64,000 nt of DNA from Lachnospiraceae bacterium (GCA_017521195.1 JAFXGP010000020.1:1-64000); one strand, 5' to 3'; positions 45,139 to 55,810 are shown, counted from the first letter of the stretch. Translations and numbers: made by a program. Notes: generated by a model from the sequence alone, not told the origin.

Positions 45139-47781
45139 TTATTTCAACTGTCCAAGTCTTTCCTGAACCTGAGCCATCATCTGCTGATATTTCTCAAGTT
45201 TCGCTTTTTCTTCTTCAATTTTAGCCGCCGGAGCTTTGGAAATAAATCTTTCGTTATTTAACATTCCGTTAACTCTGGCAAGTTCGCCCTGTAAACGTTT
45301 TTCTTCTTTTTCTAAACGTTCGATTTCTTTACTGATATCAACAAGTTCAGCAAACGGCATGTAGCAAACTGCACCCGGAATTACTACAGATACAGCATCA
45401 TCTGCGATTCCCTCTTTTGTAGCCTGTGTTTTAACTTCGGAAGCATAAGCTAAGGAAGCAAAGAATAATCCGCTTTCTTCAAATACTTTTAAGATTTCCT
45501 CTTTTTCACTTACTACATAAACAAGTGCTTTTTTGCTTGGTGGAACGTTCATTTCACTACGAACGTTACGGATACCTCGAACTGCACCTTTGATGGTTTC
45601 AATGTCACTTTCTTCTTTTACAAAGTTCCATTCTTCCTTGAATTCAGGCCAGTTACTAATCATAATAGATTCTTCTTCAGACTGTAAAGTACAGAAGATT
45701 TCTTCTGTTACGAATGGCATATATGGATGTAATAATTTTAATGCGTTTAATAATACATTCTTAAGTGTCCATAATGCAGCATTCTGACTGTCTGCATTGT
45801 CTGTGTTGTACAGACGAGGTTTTACCATTTCAATATACCAGTCACAGAATTCATCCCAGATGAAATCCTGAACCTTCTGAACTGCGATACCAAGTTCGAA
45901 GTGTTCCATATTCTCTGTAGCTTCTTTAATCACCTTGTTTAATTTGGATAAAATCCATTTATCTGCCGGTTCAAGGCTTGCTACATCAGGGGTTGCAATT
46001 TCTTTTCCTTCCATATTCATCATAATGAAACGGGAAGCATTCCATACTTTGTTTGCAAAGTTTCTGCTTGCTTCTACTCTTTCGTTGTAAAAACGCATAT
46101 CATTCCCCGGAGCATTACCTGTGATTAATGTCATTCTTAATGCATCAGCACCATACTGGTCGATGATTTCCAATGGATCGATACCGTTTCCTAAGGATTT
46201 GGACATTTTACGTCCCTGAGAGTCACGAACCAAACCATGGAATAATACTGTTTTAAATGGTTTTTCTTTCATCTGTTCAAATCCGGAGAAAATCATACGG
46301 ATTACCCAGAAGAAGATAATATCATAGCCGGTTACTAATACATCTGTTGGATAGAAGTATTTCAAATCTTCTGTCATTTCCGGCCAGCCAAGTGTAGAGA
46401 ATGGCCATAATGCAGAAGAGAACCATGTATCTAAGGTATCAGGATCCTGTGTAAAGTGTGTATCTCCACATTTTGGACAAACAGTCGGCGCTGTAGCCGC
46501 AACAATAGTTTCCCCACATTTATCACAATAGTAAGCAGGAATTCTATGTCCCCACCATAACTGACGGCTGATACACCAATCACGGATGTTATCTGTCCAG
46601 TTATAGTATGTTTTATTCATTCTTTCAGGGATTAACTGAATATCTCCTGTTCTTACTGCTTCTGCAGCAGGTTTGATAAGTTCATCCATTTTTACGAACC
46701 ACTGTTTTTTAATCATTGGTTCAATAGTTGTTTTACATCTGTCGTGAGTACCTACATTATGAACATGATCTTCAATCTTAACAAGTAAGCCCATTTCATC
46801 TAATTCTTTTACGATAGCTTTTCTTGCTTCATAACGGTCCATACCTGCAAACTTGCCACCATTTTCATTAATGGTTGCATCGTCGTTCATAATATTGATT
46901 TCAGGAAGGTTATGTCTCTTTCCTACTTCGAAGTCGTTAGGGTCATGGGCAGGTGTAATTTTAACAACACCGGTACCAAATTCCATATCAACGTATGTGT
47001 CTTCAACGATAAGAAGTTCTCTGTTCATCAGAGGCAACATTACCTTTTTGCCGGATAAATGTTTGTATCTGTCATCGTTAGGGTTAATGGCTACCGCTGT
47101 ATCTCCTAACATAGTTTCCGGACGGGTTGTTGCAAATGTTAAAAATTCATCTGTTCCGATAATCGGATATTTAATATGCCAAAAATGTCCGGCCTGTTCT
47201 TCGTATTCAACTTCCGCATCAGAGATAGATGTGTTACATACAGGACACCAGTTGATAATACGGCTTCCTTTGTAAATCCATCCTTTTTCATGCATTTTGC
47301 AGAAAACTTCGGTTACGGCTTTGTTACAGCCTTCGTCCATGGTAAAACGTTCTCTGTCCCAGTCACAGGAAGAACCCAGTTTCTTTAACTGGCTGATAAT
47401 ACGTCCGCCGTATTCTCTTTTCCAATCCCATGCTCTCTCTAAGAATCCTTCTCTTCCTAAGTCTTCTTTGTCAATGCCTTCTTCTTTCATCTTTTCGATG
47501 ATTTTAACTTCAGTAGCAATACTTGCATGGTCTGTTCCCGGCTGCCAAAGAGCATTGTAGCCCTGCATTCTTTTGAAACGGATTAAAATATCCTGCATTG
47601 TATTGTCAAGGGCATGTCCCATATGCAGCTGTCCTGTAATGTTTGGAGGTGGCATAACAATAGTAAATGGTTTCTTGCTGTAATCTACTTCAGCATGAAA
47701 ATATTTCTTTTCAAGCCACTTCTGATACAATTTTTCCTCAATTCCATGAGGGTCATAAGTTTTTGCTAATTCTTTGCTCAT
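45139..47781 (-). CDS. valS: Valine--tRNA ligase
   Basis: 880 residues from the ATG at 47781 (AAGGAG upstream). Class I signatures: HMGHALDN near 47 and GRKMSKSLGNGIDPLE near 525. Editing domain and a C-terminal coiled coil (EKEEKRLQGELARVNGMLN region) complete the normal ValS layout. It charges tRNA-Val. The T-box upstream should raise its expression when tRNA-Val is uncharged. Confidence 0.97.
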   Translation of the reverse strand: MSKELAKTYDPHGIEEKLYQKWLEKKYFHAEVDYSKKPFTIVMPPPNITGQLHMGHALDNTMQDILIRFKRMQGYNALWQPGTDHASIATEVKIIEKMKEEGIDKEDLGREGFLERAWDWKREYGGRIISQLKKLGSSCDWDRERFTMDEGCNKAVTEVFCKMHEKGWIYKGSRIINWCPVCNTSISDAEVEYEEQAGHFWHIKYPIIGTDEFLTFATTRPETMLGDTAVAINPNDDRYKHLSGKKVMLPLMNRELLIVEDTYVDMEFGTGVVKITPAHDPNDFEVGKRHNLPEINIMNDDATINENGGKFAGMDRYEARKAIVKELDEMGLLVKIEDHVHNVGTHDRCKTTIEPMIKKQWFVKMDELIKPAAEAVRTGDIQLIPERMNKTYYNWTDNIRDWCISRQLWWGHRIPAYYCDKCGETIVAATAPTVCPKCGDTHFTQDPDTLDTWFSSALWPFSTLGWPEMTEDLKYFYPTDVLVTGYDIIFFWVIRMIFSGFEQMKEKPFKTVLFHGLVRDSQGRKMSKSLGNGIDPLEIIDQYGADALRMTLITGNAPGNDMRFYNERVEASRNFANKVWNASRFIMMNMEGKEIATPDVASLEPADKWILSKLNKVIKEATENMEHFELGIAVQKVQDFIWDEFCDWYIEMVKPRLYNTDNADSQNAALWTLKNVLLNALKLLHPYMPFVTEEIFCTLQSEEESIMISNWPEFKEEWNFVKEESDIETIKGAVRGIRNVRSEMNVPPSKKALVYVVSEKEEILKVFEESGLFFASLAYASEVKTQATKEGIADDAVSVVIPGAVCYMPFAELVDISKEIERLEKEEKRLQGELARVNGMLNNERFISKAPAAKIEEEKAKLEKYQQMMAQVQERLGQLK

Positions 47782-47814
47782 GTTGTTCTCCTTTTCTTTC
47801 TTAGGCAAAGGTAT

Positions 47815-48065
47815 AAAAAAACCCTTTGCCAACTTATTAGTCAGCAAAGGGCGTCAATTAACGCGGTACCACCTTTGTTCACTTCTAATACTAAAAAATA
47901 GAAGCCTCTTCATATCCTGTAACGGGGATGAGCCGTGAACACCTACTGTTAGTTCAGTGTCCCGATTCCAAAGCTACCTTCCAAATCCCTTCCTTTAAGA
48001 AACCTTGCAGCCTATGAGCTTCTCTCTCTGTTAAGGGGTAATCCGTACTCCTCTTTGTCACTATC
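47815..48065 (-). ncRNA. T-box riboswitch of valS
   Basis: The T-box core AGGTGGTACCGCG is at 47874-47862. The terminator CCCTTTGC / GCAAAGGG (47851-47822) with a U-run follows. Upstream lies a long stem I with AGTA and GCTGCAAGG segments. By context the specifier should be a valine codon; a GTA in GAAGGTAGC (about 47967) is a candidate but could not be proved. Confidence 0.93.
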
Positions 48066-48227
48066 TTTATCTATCCATAAATATAGTGAATTTGGGTTGT
48101 TTTGTCAACTGTTGTTTAGCGGTTCATGGCTGATTACTCCAAATTTAGCTTTAATCTTTGTTTGTTATTTCGTGTATTTCTATTGACATTTTCGCTCTTC
48201 CATGACAATATATTACTACAAATATAA

Positions 48228-48392
48228 AATCTGCAAAAGCATATTAGGGATTCACGCAAGCATTTCTGGGAACCATTCATCGCCCTGTACGGCTTATACA
48301 AAAACCAAAAACTATCACTGAAAGATGTAGCGGAAGAAGCATCTATGACAGCAAATGAATTTCTTGCTACTATCAAAAAATATACCAATTAA
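48228..48392 (+). pseudogene. Short plus-strand coding remnant
   Basis: A 54-codon open stretch without start codon reads ...KHFWEPFIALYGLYKNQKLS and LKDVAEEASMTANEFLATIKK and stops at 48392. The codon use and helix pattern look like the C-terminus of a real protein, while the upstream part is missing. The reverse-strand frame over the same bases is not convincing. The rest of 48066-48578 holds no gene that I can see. Confidence 0.35.
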
Positions 48393-48578
48393 AATATCAA
48401 ATTTTGTCTAACTTTTTGGAATCTAATCATCAAATCACTTACGATAGATGCTCTTTTATTTACACAATAATACGAATTCTGTATTTGCGTTGTTTTTCCT
48501 GTTTTTTGCTCCACAATATAAATTGTGTTACTTTTTTTATTTCAACAAGGTCTCATAATACACTTTGCTATATTTTGT

Positions 48579-50894
48579 TTATGAATTTTCGCTTACATAA
48601 ATCTTAGCTCTGCTTTGAATAATATCTGCAACTTCCTGTGCTGTTTTCTGTCCTGCAAAATAGCTTTCGCATTCTTCTGTGATAATATTATTTAATGCTT
48701 CATTGTATACGCACAGTTTATCCAGACTCATCAGATAATCTATGAATTCACCGGTTTCCTCCTGAGTTAACGGTACTGCAGGAATTTCCATTTCACTGAT
48801 ATAATAGTAGTCATCATATTCCACTTTATTACCATTTTCATCAATGTAATAAGGTTTTTCCCATGCTTTTTCTTCCAATTTACGCAAACTGCTGATTCGT
48901 ACCGGGAAGTTATAAGTTAACTCATCCTGATAATCTTCTTTCAGAAATAATTTTACAAATTCCCAAGCCACATCTTTATGCTTACTTATTGCACTGATTG
49001 CCATGGTTGTGCCTATATTTAATCCGGCGCCATTACCTTCTTCTGTTGGGAATCCAATCAAGGTAATATCTTCTCCGAAAACAGCTTGTTCTACATATGC
49101 ATAATCTCTAAATCCGGAAAGATATTGAAGGTTTAAAATCGTTTTTCCGTTTCTGTATTGCTCATCCAGCTCTTTCCAGTAAGACTCATCATCCATAATT
49201 GCAGTATATTCAATAGTTCTTGGCAATGTATTAGCATACTCAAGAATTTTCATAAATCCATCACTGTCAAAATGGCACTCACCGTTTTCCCAGTCTACAT
49301 ACTGCTCACCGCAAATCCACATAGTGTAATACATAAAGGAAGATGCTGTCATTTCACTTAACAAATTAGTTCCTTCCGGTTTTGTTGCCAAAAGTGCAAG
49401 AGCTTCATCCATAGTCCATCCCGGTTCTTCCCCTACATCTGCTGTTTTTGCAGCAAATGTATTTACACTGAAAAATGGTGCTATTCGATACAATTCGCCA
49501 TTCAGAGATAAAGCTTCCAAAATATTAGGAAGAAGATCATCCTTTTTCACTTCTGTATCTTTTTCTAAAAATTCATTTAAATCCGCAAAAATCCCTTTCG
49601 CCGCATAGCTTTCCACCGGCATCTGAGTATTTAATATCATAATATCCGGTACATCTCCGGCTACAATATCTGCATTCAGACGAGTCATTCCCTGAGTATA
49701 ATCTTCTATAGTATCGTATGTACTATAATCCTTAATATTTATTCTATATTCTGTATTTGCTTTATTGAATTCTATAATTTTACTCTTTACATCCGGTTCC
49801 AAATAGTAACATCCCAATATCACTTCTGTTTTATCAATTACATCTTCCGGAGCCACTTTGGTAAATTTAGAAAGTTTTCCGCCTTCATCCCCATAGTAAT
49901 AAGCCACAAAAGTATTTTCATCAATATAAGAAATCTGATACAGATAGTTGGAAGCAAAATCTGAGGAAATATAATCCATTAACTTGGTAATTTCTGCATC
50001 ACCTATATTGTATCCGTATACCCCATAATCATCACTTAAATAGATATCATAATATAAACCACTCATTACCTGATATCTGTAATAGTTAAATACAAGGCTT
50101 GCCTTTTCCCCAAATGCACCATTTTGCAAGTCTACTGTCTGAATACTGGCAGCACTTCCATCGGAACCTATCAGTGCATATTTACCATCTCTGATACGGA
50201 TTAAACGACAATCCTGGGTATCAGGTTTTTCTATCATTTTTATTGGATTACCTTCGGAATCATAAATTTCAATTCCTCTCCTACTGTCCAATATAATTTG
50301 TCCTTTTTCATCACAGAAAATATCACTTACATAAAAATACTCACCCTCTGACATTTTTTCATTCAGATATATTTCCCATTTTTTACTTCCATCCGGTGCA
50401 CATGCTTCCAGATAGACTTTATCCTTTGTATCTGTTCCTTCATAAGTTGGATATTGATACTTAATCGAATAAATATTCCCATTTTCATCTGCCGTAAAAC
50501 GCCCATACCCTGCGTTCATATCCAGTTGTTGGGTAAACTTACTTTTTACAGTGCCGTCAAACCCATATCCTATAATCTTACGAATGGTTGATGACATAGT
50601 ATCCTCTATCAGGACATCTTCTTCCGTAACCTCTTCGGTTACTTCTTCTACTGCCACTTCAGCTCTGGCCTGTGGCATATTATAATCATATACATACTGT
50701 TCCACATATATGGTATCTCCACACACCGTAATCTGGGATAAGTCACTTTCTTCTAATTGAAACACATCTGCATCTTCTTTGAAAATAGCATTTTTATTTG
50801 TGTTATCTTCTTTAACATTTTCTGTGTTGCCACCGCAGGCTGTAAATAACATCGATGTTGCTAAAAGCAGACTGACTAATCTAATTCTTTTCAC
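48579..50894 (-). CDS. Extracellular solute-binding lipoprotein with extra N-terminal domain
   Basis: 771 residues, lipobox LFTACGG. Residues 90-350 look like a beta-propeller or repeat domain (YGFDGTVKSKFTQQLD, RGIEIYDSEGNPIKMI and similar strands). The C-terminal 400 residues have the sugar-binding-protein (SBP_bac_1) layout, with LNADIVAGDVPDIMILNT and ISAISKHKDVAWEFVKLFL. It is much longer than ordinary binding proteins (about 430). Start is a GTG that overlaps the preceding stop. Last gene of the operon. Confidence 0.88.
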   Translation of the reverse strand: MKRIRLVSLLLATSMLFTACGGNTENVKEDNTNKNAIFKEDADVFQLEESDLSQITVCGDTIYVEQYVYDYNMPQARAEVAVEEVTEEVTEEDVLIEDTMSSTIRKIIGYGFDGTVKSKFTQQLDMNAGYGRFTADENGNIYSIKYQYPTYEGTDTKDKVYLEACAPDGSKKWEIYLNEKMSEGEYFYVSDIFCDEKGQIILDSRRGIEIYDSEGNPIKMIEKPDTQDCRLIRIRDGKYALIGSDGSAASIQTVDLQNGAFGEKASLVFNYYRYQVMSGLYYDIYLSDDYGVYGYNIGDAEITKLMDYISSDFASNYLYQISYIDENTFVAYYYGDEGGKLSKFTKVAPEDVIDKTEVILGCYYLEPDVKSKIIEFNKANTEYRINIKDYSTYDTIEDYTQGMTRLNADIVAGDVPDIMILNTQMPVESYAAKGIFADLNEFLEKDTEVKKDDLLPNILEALSLNGELYRIAPFFSVNTFAAKTADVGEEPGWTMDEALALLATKPEGTNLLSEMTASSFMYYTMWICGEQYVDWENGECHFDSDGFMKILEYANTLPRTIEYTAIMDDESYWKELDEQYRNGKTILNLQYLSGFRDYAYVEQAVFGEDITLIGFPTEEGNGAGLNIGTTMAISAISKHKDVAWEFVKLFLKEDYQDELTYNFPVRISSLRKLEEKAWEKPYYIDENGNKVEYDDYYYISEMEIPAVPLTQEETGEFIDYLMSLDKLCVYNEALNNIITEECESYFAGQKTAQEVADIIQSRAKIYVSENS

Positions 50895-51964
50895 TTTTCC
50901 ATCTCCTTTTTCTGAACTCTTTTGGTCCCTGCTTCATATATCTTATCCTGTATCCAAACAACTCCCTGTTTTAGATGCCAGGTTCTATTCTTCCATAAAT
51001 ATATGATTATAGTTATTATAAATATACTTGGTAAAATAAGCAGAATACATTTTAGTAACAAAAGAAGTGCCAAAATGTCTTCCTGTCCTCTGGCTATATT
51101 TTCCCAATAAGGATATACTACATCCTTAAATGACATGCTGCGAATTCCAAAATCCCGTATAATTCCCAACAATGGAAGCATATTAAATCGGGTACTGTTT
51201 TCTATCAAAATTACATTTTCATTTTCTGCTCCGATAGCTGTTTGCATAGTAGTATAGGCATAATTTTTAATGGGATTAGGCATTACAATTTCATAGGTAA
51301 AACCACTGGTAACTTGCCCATATTTTTGAAGACTCTCCAACGACATGTAACAAACCGGTTTTTCCAAACCTGCTGCCCTTTCCAGTCTTCCATCTGCCCG
51401 TTCAATGACTCCCGTAATGAAATGGGGAACCTGACCAATCATAACCTGCATTCCTGCAACATTGGAAGAACCAAATAACTGCCATGCGATATCCTCATCT
51501 ATGACAATACCATCCTGCATCATACTATCTTGTGAAAACAAGGAGCCATAGAGCAATTTTTGCGGATGAAATTGAAAAAACTCTCCGCTGACTCCTAATG
51601 CATTGATTTCTATATTTCCACGGGAAGTAGTTAAAACCACTTTTCCATTTTTACTCACTGCATCAATCCATAATCTGGCATTTTCATTCTCTTTCACAAT
51701 AGAGGCTGTCTGAAGTGCATTTTCTACACTCTGCCCGATTCCTTTAAAATAATTTTCATCTTCCACTGCATCCTCTGAATAGAAAGCACTAATCTGAGCT
51801 GCGCCACCATCTGCGGCCCAGCGCTGAGCCATCTGCTGATCATACAATCCTTTTTTCATATGCTGTTCACAGAGAAAAATCATTCCAAGCAAAAGAAAAC
51901 ATATTGCACTGAAAAAGCCCAGTCTCTTCATTCTTACCGGAATGTTTTGTATTAAGTTTTTCAA
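50891..51964 (-). CDS. MacB-like periplasmic-core-domain protein with few membrane helices
   Basis: 357 residues, start TTG with GGAGG. One helix near 15-31, then a large outer domain (35-285) of the MacB periplasmic-core type (VSGEFFQFHPQKLLYGSLFS, IVIDEDIAWQLFGSSNVAGM), then a hydrophobic region at 294-325 that forms one or two helices. FtsX/MacB permeases have four helices and an ATPase partner; the last two helices and any ATPase are missing here. It overlaps the binding-protein gene by four bases. Confidence 0.8.
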   Translation of the reverse strand: MKNLIQNIPVRMKRLGFFSAICFLLLGMIFLCEQHMKKGLYDQQMAQRWAADGGAAQISAFYSEDAVEDENYFKGIGQSVENALQTASIVKENENARLWIDAVSKNGKVVLTTSRGNIEINALGVSGEFFQFHPQKLLYGSLFSQDSMMQDGIVIDEDIAWQLFGSSNVAGMQVMIGQVPHFITGVIERADGRLERAAGLEKPVCYMSLESLQKYGQVTSGFTYEIVMPNPIKNYAYTTMQTAIGAENENVILIENSTRFNMLPLLGIIRDFGIRSMSFKDVVYPYWENIARGQEDILALLLLLKCILLILPSIFIITIIIYLWKNRTWHLKQGVVWIQDKIYEAGTKRVQKKEMEK

Positions 51965-51986
51965 TGCATCTGCCTCCTCTCTGCTT

Positions 51987-53918
51987 CTAATTTTCTGCCA
52001 GTCTAACCTGTTTTCCGGCTTCCACCGGCTGTGTGGATGTAGTAATTACATATTCATATCCATACAAAGGTGCACTGATAGCTGTTTTGTTATCATCTGC
52101 CCCTAATACTTCCACATCTATCCTTGTAGCAATGTAACGATTTCCTAACGGTGAATTTTTCGCTTCTACAATTAAGATAAATTTACCATTGTTGTCTTCT
52201 CTTACTGCACTGTTAGGTACGAGTAAATCATAGCTCGCACTTCTCTGACCGATGGATAAGCTGACCGACTGTCCTGCCTGTACATCCCCTTTCACATCGA
52301 ACACCAATAATTTTTTGGCACCATTGCTTTCCGGATCCGGACGAATTCCTACCAACGTAGCAGTAATATCATTATAGAACCAAGAATTCTGAATCTCTGC
52401 CTGTTCTCCTACCGTTACTTTTTTTGCCTGTTCCGGAGTTACACTAAAGCTCATACTGAAGCCTTTTCCTTCCGGCTGTAAAATCGCCAAATCTTCATTT
52501 GGAGTTATTTTTTCCCCGGCTATCTTATTCAGTGTGGTTACCGTTCCCGCAACCGGTGCTGTAATGACCGCTCCCACTGCTTCTTCTCTTAACTTGGCAA
52601 TCTTTTCCCGCTGTTCACGGATAATGCTGTTTTGATTGCCCAAATTAAGTTCACTGCTGATATCTTTCAGAAGCTGGTCCAGTTCTTCCTGCGCCTTTGT
52701 TTTGGCTTCCATAGCCACAATTAATTGTTGATTCAAATTCAACAACACCATTTCTTTATTGGTATCATTTTCTTTAATCTGATTAGTTAGATTTTTTATC
52801 TCCGTCTGTTTCTTATTATACTTCTCACTTATTTCAGCATACTGTCTTTCCAGCTCTGCCAATTCATTTTGCAACTGTGTTTTTTTTACATTAGCATCAC
52901 TCACATTATCGATTGCCGCTTGTGCTTTTACTCTTATTCCTTGCGCTTCTATATAATCACTATATGCCTTTTGAAGTACAGTTAATTGTTCCACCGCTTT
53001 TTTATCGTCATCTGCAACTCCCGCATCAACTTCCTGAGCTCTCTTTGCAATATTTTGCATATACTCTGTATTACTAATATTTGCCTCAAAACAAATTGTT
53101 CCTTGTTCTTCTTCTGGAAATCTAGTAGAATCTGGTGAATCTTTTATCACCTCATAAAAATCTTTTCTAGCTGCTTCATAAGCTGCCTTTTTAATTCCTT
53201 CATCTAAAACTGCTGCATTAAGTTCGTTATTTAGTACATCTGCTCCGGTAACTACTATCGAAGCAATCTCGGCTTTCTTTGCTTTTACCGCATTTTCAGC
53301 ATCACTTTTTCTCTTTCCATATTCCTCCAACTTGAGTTCTGCAGTTTTTAATTCTGCATTTTTATCAATTTCTCCGACAGTACCGTTTTGTTCCAGTTTT
53401 ATCTGCTTCTCCAGATTTTCCACAGTAGTCTGAGCATCCGCCACTTTCTGTTTCGCAGCATTAATTCTCTCCTGATACTGTGCAGTACTGGAAACTTTTC
53501 CCCCTTGGATATTTTCGTAAGCCTGTTGGGAGATACCACCATTTAAAATGGAACTGCTATAAGCAAGGAGTAATTCATCCAGTGCTTTTTCCGCTTCTTC
53601 CAATTCTTGACTGTCTTCATCCTCTAAATAGAACAATACTTGGTCTTTTTCTACCACATCACCCTGTTTTACTGCCACACTGGCAATGGTACGGCTTTCT
53701 TGAATGGTAATTTTGTAAGGATTGTCTGACGTTAGATTTCCTGTTCCTCTGATTTTCGCATTGATACTCCCCGGTTCAATCATAGCCGTAGCTACTTCCG
53801 GCAGTGAATAGTTCATAATTGTATTTGAAAAAAAGGTCAATACTAACATCACAGACAAAAAGATAATTGCTGCATTTTTTATCCACTCTTTTCGATTACT
53901 ATTCTTTTCTGTATTCAT
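51987..53918 (-). CDS. HlyD/MacA-type membrane-fusion (efflux adaptor) protein
   Basis: 643 residues, long for the family. One helix at 13-31, a first half of the lipoyl/beta-barrel domain (SRTIASVAVKQGDVVEKDQV near 70), a very long coiled coil (about 90-430), then GAVITAPVAGTVTTLNKIAG and the barrel part (SVTPEQAKKVTVGEQAEI). In Gram-positive cells such proteins connect to MacB-type permeases. It lies between sugar permeases and the MacB-like gene, with 22-base gaps. Confidence 0.9.
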   Translation of the reverse strand: MNTEKNSNRKEWIKNAAIIFLSVMLVLTFFSNTIMNYSLPEVATAMIEPGSINAKIRGTGNLTSDNPYKITIQESRTIASVAVKQGDVVEKDQVLFYLEDEDSQELEEAEKALDELLLAYSSSILNGGISQQAYENIQGGKVSSTAQYQERINAAKQKVADAQTTVENLEKQIKLEQNGTVGEIDKNAELKTAELKLEEYGKRKSDAENAVKAKKAEIASIVVTGADVLNNELNAAVLDEGIKKAAYEAARKDFYEVIKDSPDSTRFPEEEQGTICFEANISNTEYMQNIAKRAQEVDAGVADDDKKAVEQLTVLQKAYSDYIEAQGIRVKAQAAIDNVSDANVKKTQLQNELAELERQYAEISEKYNKKQTEIKNLTNQIKENDTNKEMVLLNLNQQLIVAMEAKTKAQEELDQLLKDISSELNLGNQNSIIREQREKIAKLREEAVGAVITAPVAGTVTTLNKIAGEKITPNEDLAILQPEGKGFSMSFSVTPEQAKKVTVGEQAEIQNSWFYNDITATLVGIRPDPESNGAKKLLVFDVKGDVQAGQSVSLSIGQRSASYDLLVPNSAVREDNNGKFILIVEAKNSPLGNRYIATRIDVEVLGADDNKTAISAPLYGYEYVITTSTQPVEAGKQVRLAEN

Positions 53919-53939
53919 CTTACGACGCTGTCTCCTCTC

Positions 53940-54830
53940 TTATCCTTTCAATCCACCCTGGTAGGTAATTCCTTCCACCAGATACTCTTCTCCATACAAG
54001 AATACAAGCAAAGTGGGAACCATATATATGGTAGCTACCGCAAATGCCAAACCAATTTCTCCTGCATTAATCTTGGACAGGAATACCGACAACGGATGCA
54101 TCTGCTCATCTGCCAACATAATCAATGGCTGCTCTACCATATTCCAAAAATCAATAAAAATTAAAATTGCTACACTGCATAATGCCCCTTTACACAAAGG
54201 CATACATACATGTTTAAAAATCTGCCACTCTCCGGCACCATCAATCTTCGCCGCTTCCAAAATAGAAACAGGAATTCTTCGCATATACTTAGTTAATAAA
54301 AATACTGCATAAGGTGAAAAAATCCCCGGCAACCAGATTGCCCAATTTGTATCTAATATGTTCAACCATTTACTGACCAAAAAGTTTGGTACTAACGTAA
54401 CCTGATAAGGCATTAACATTAAAATTATGTAAGCAAAAAATATAATTTCCCGCACTCTGCCCTGATATCTGGTAAAACCATAGGCCGCCAGACAAGCCAC
54501 CGCTAACTGGAGCACCACAATAGGTACCACCAGAATCATAGAATTCCAAAATTTTAATAAGTAATCCGGACTCTTAAATAACACAGTTATGTACTGACTA
54601 AAAGATACCTTATCCGGAATAAATTTCAAATTTACTTTATCTGCTATAAAAGTTTTTGCACCACTGTCCGTAGTTTCGAATATCATTCCATAATTAGCCT
54701 TAATCTCTGAACTTCCCATAAAAGAATTACACATAGTAAAGATAATAGGAGTCACAAAAATCATTGCACAAAAAATCAGAATAGCTGTAAGAATGACAAT
54801 TCCCACTTTTCTTTTTTTCTTCTTTTTCAT
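53940..54830 (-). CDS. Sugar ABC transporter permease (MalG type)
   Basis: 296 residues, six helices. The EAA loop is ILEAAKIDGAGEWQIFKHVCMP near residue 190. Works with the 54840 permease. A large outer loop between helix 1 and 2 (residues 35-78) is longer than usual. Confidence 0.9.
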   Translation of the reverse strand: MKKKKKRKVGIVILTAILIFCAMIFVTPIIFTMCNSFMGSSEIKANYGMIFETTDSGAKTFIADKVNLKFIPDKVSFSQYITVLFKSPDYLLKFWNSMILVVPIVVLQLAVACLAAYGFTRYQGRVREIIFFAYIILMLMPYQVTLVPNFLVSKWLNILDTNWAIWLPGIFSPYAVFLLTKYMRRIPVSILEAAKIDGAGEWQIFKHVCMPLCKGALCSVAILIFIDFWNMVEQPLIMLADEQMHPLSVFLSKINAGEIGLAFAVATIYMVPTLLVFLYGEEYLVEGITYQGGLKG

Positions 54831-54839
54831 AATACAAAT

Positions 54840-55739
54840 CTACTCAATCAAATCTTTTCCGTAATAATTTTCTACAATAAATAATAATCCGATAATCACA
54901 ATCATTACTAACGACATTATAATCGCTGCCGCAGACAATTTCTGATAATCTAAGGAATTAAACGTATTGTTCATAAAGTGCTGCAACAAATATAAACTGT
55001 CATATGGATAGTCTCCTGTCAAAAGGTATACCTCCCTGAAAACCTTAAAGGAATTAATCAGGGATAAAATCGTTACAAATAAAATGGTAGAAGATAAATA
55101 TCTTGTCTTTATGTATAAAAAAATCTGCCATTTTTTAGCTCTTTCCAACTGTGCTACTTCTACAATTTCCTTTGGGATATTGCTGATAGCCGCCATAAAA
55201 AGAATCATGTTATATCCCAGGTTCTTCCAAACAAACAAAATCACCAGAACAATCTGAGCATAATCTGATTTAAACCAGTCAATCTGTCTTCCGCCGAAGA
55301 ATTTGATAAATTCATTTACAACTCCATTGTAATGAAACAATACCTGCCATATTAAAACAACTGATGCAATGGGTACCATCATGGGACTTAAAAACAAGGT
55401 CCGAATCTGACTTTTAAAAGGTATTGATGCATCCAGGGCAAAGGCTAATACCATGGACAATATTACCACCAACGGTACCGCAATCAGTGAAAACTTCAAC
55501 GTATTTCCTGCTGCCAGCCGGAAAGCCGCATTATTCCACACATTAATATAATTCTTTAAAAAAACAAACTTGTGTTGAATAGGATTATTCACCACAGAAT
55601 AAAAAATAACTACCAAAAAAGGAAGAACAAAGAAAAGAGAAACACCAATTACACTTGGCGCTAAAAACAAAGCACTTTTTCTCTTTATCTTTGCAATTTC
55701 CGTATTCTTCTTGGTTCTCTCTTTACCTGGTTTCTTCAT
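54840..55739 (-). CDS. Sugar ABC transporter permease (MalF type)
   Basis: 299 residues, six helices. The permease loop is IPKEIVEVAQLERAKKWQIF near residue 183, with the variant L-E-R-A instead of D-G-A. First gene of the operon after the GH13 gene. No ATP-binding subunit is encoded nearby; a shared MsmK-type ATPase would be required. Confidence 0.9.
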   Translation of the reverse strand: MKKPGKERTKKNTEIAKIKRKSALFLAPSVIGVSLFFVLPFLVVIFYSVVNNPIQHKFVFLKNYINVWNNAAFRLAAGNTLKFSLIAVPLVVILSMVLAFALDASIPFKSQIRTLFLSPMMVPIASVVLIWQVLFHYNGVVNEFIKFFGGRQIDWFKSDYAQIVLVILFVWKNLGYNMILFMAAISNIPKEIVEVAQLERAKKWQIFLYIKTRYLSSTILFVTILSLINSFKVFREVYLLTGDYPYDSLYLLQHFMNNTFNSLDYQKLSAAAIIMSLVMIVIIGLLFIVENYYGKDLIE

Positions 55740-55777
55740 TTTCTTACCTGTTCTGTCACTCTTTCCATATTAAGATA

Positions 55778-55810
55778 CATCTAATTTCTGCTCATCACAG
55801 AAATTAGATG
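55778..55810. promoter_or_regulatory. Perfect 13-bp inverted repeat between GH13 and permease genes
   Basis: CATCTAATTTCTG-N7-CAGAAATTAGATG. There is no T-run after it, so an operator or mRNA-stability hairpin is more likely than a terminator. The rest of 55740-55875 holds no gene. Confidence 0.6.

Noticed and set aside
46853..47275. A 140-codon plus-strand frame inside valS
   Set aside because: Antisense shadow of a strongly conserved synthetase gene.
48134..48388. An 84-codon minus-strand frame between valS and the binding-protein gene
   Set aside because: No ribosome binding site and low-quality composition; the plus-strand reading over the same bases looks more protein-like.
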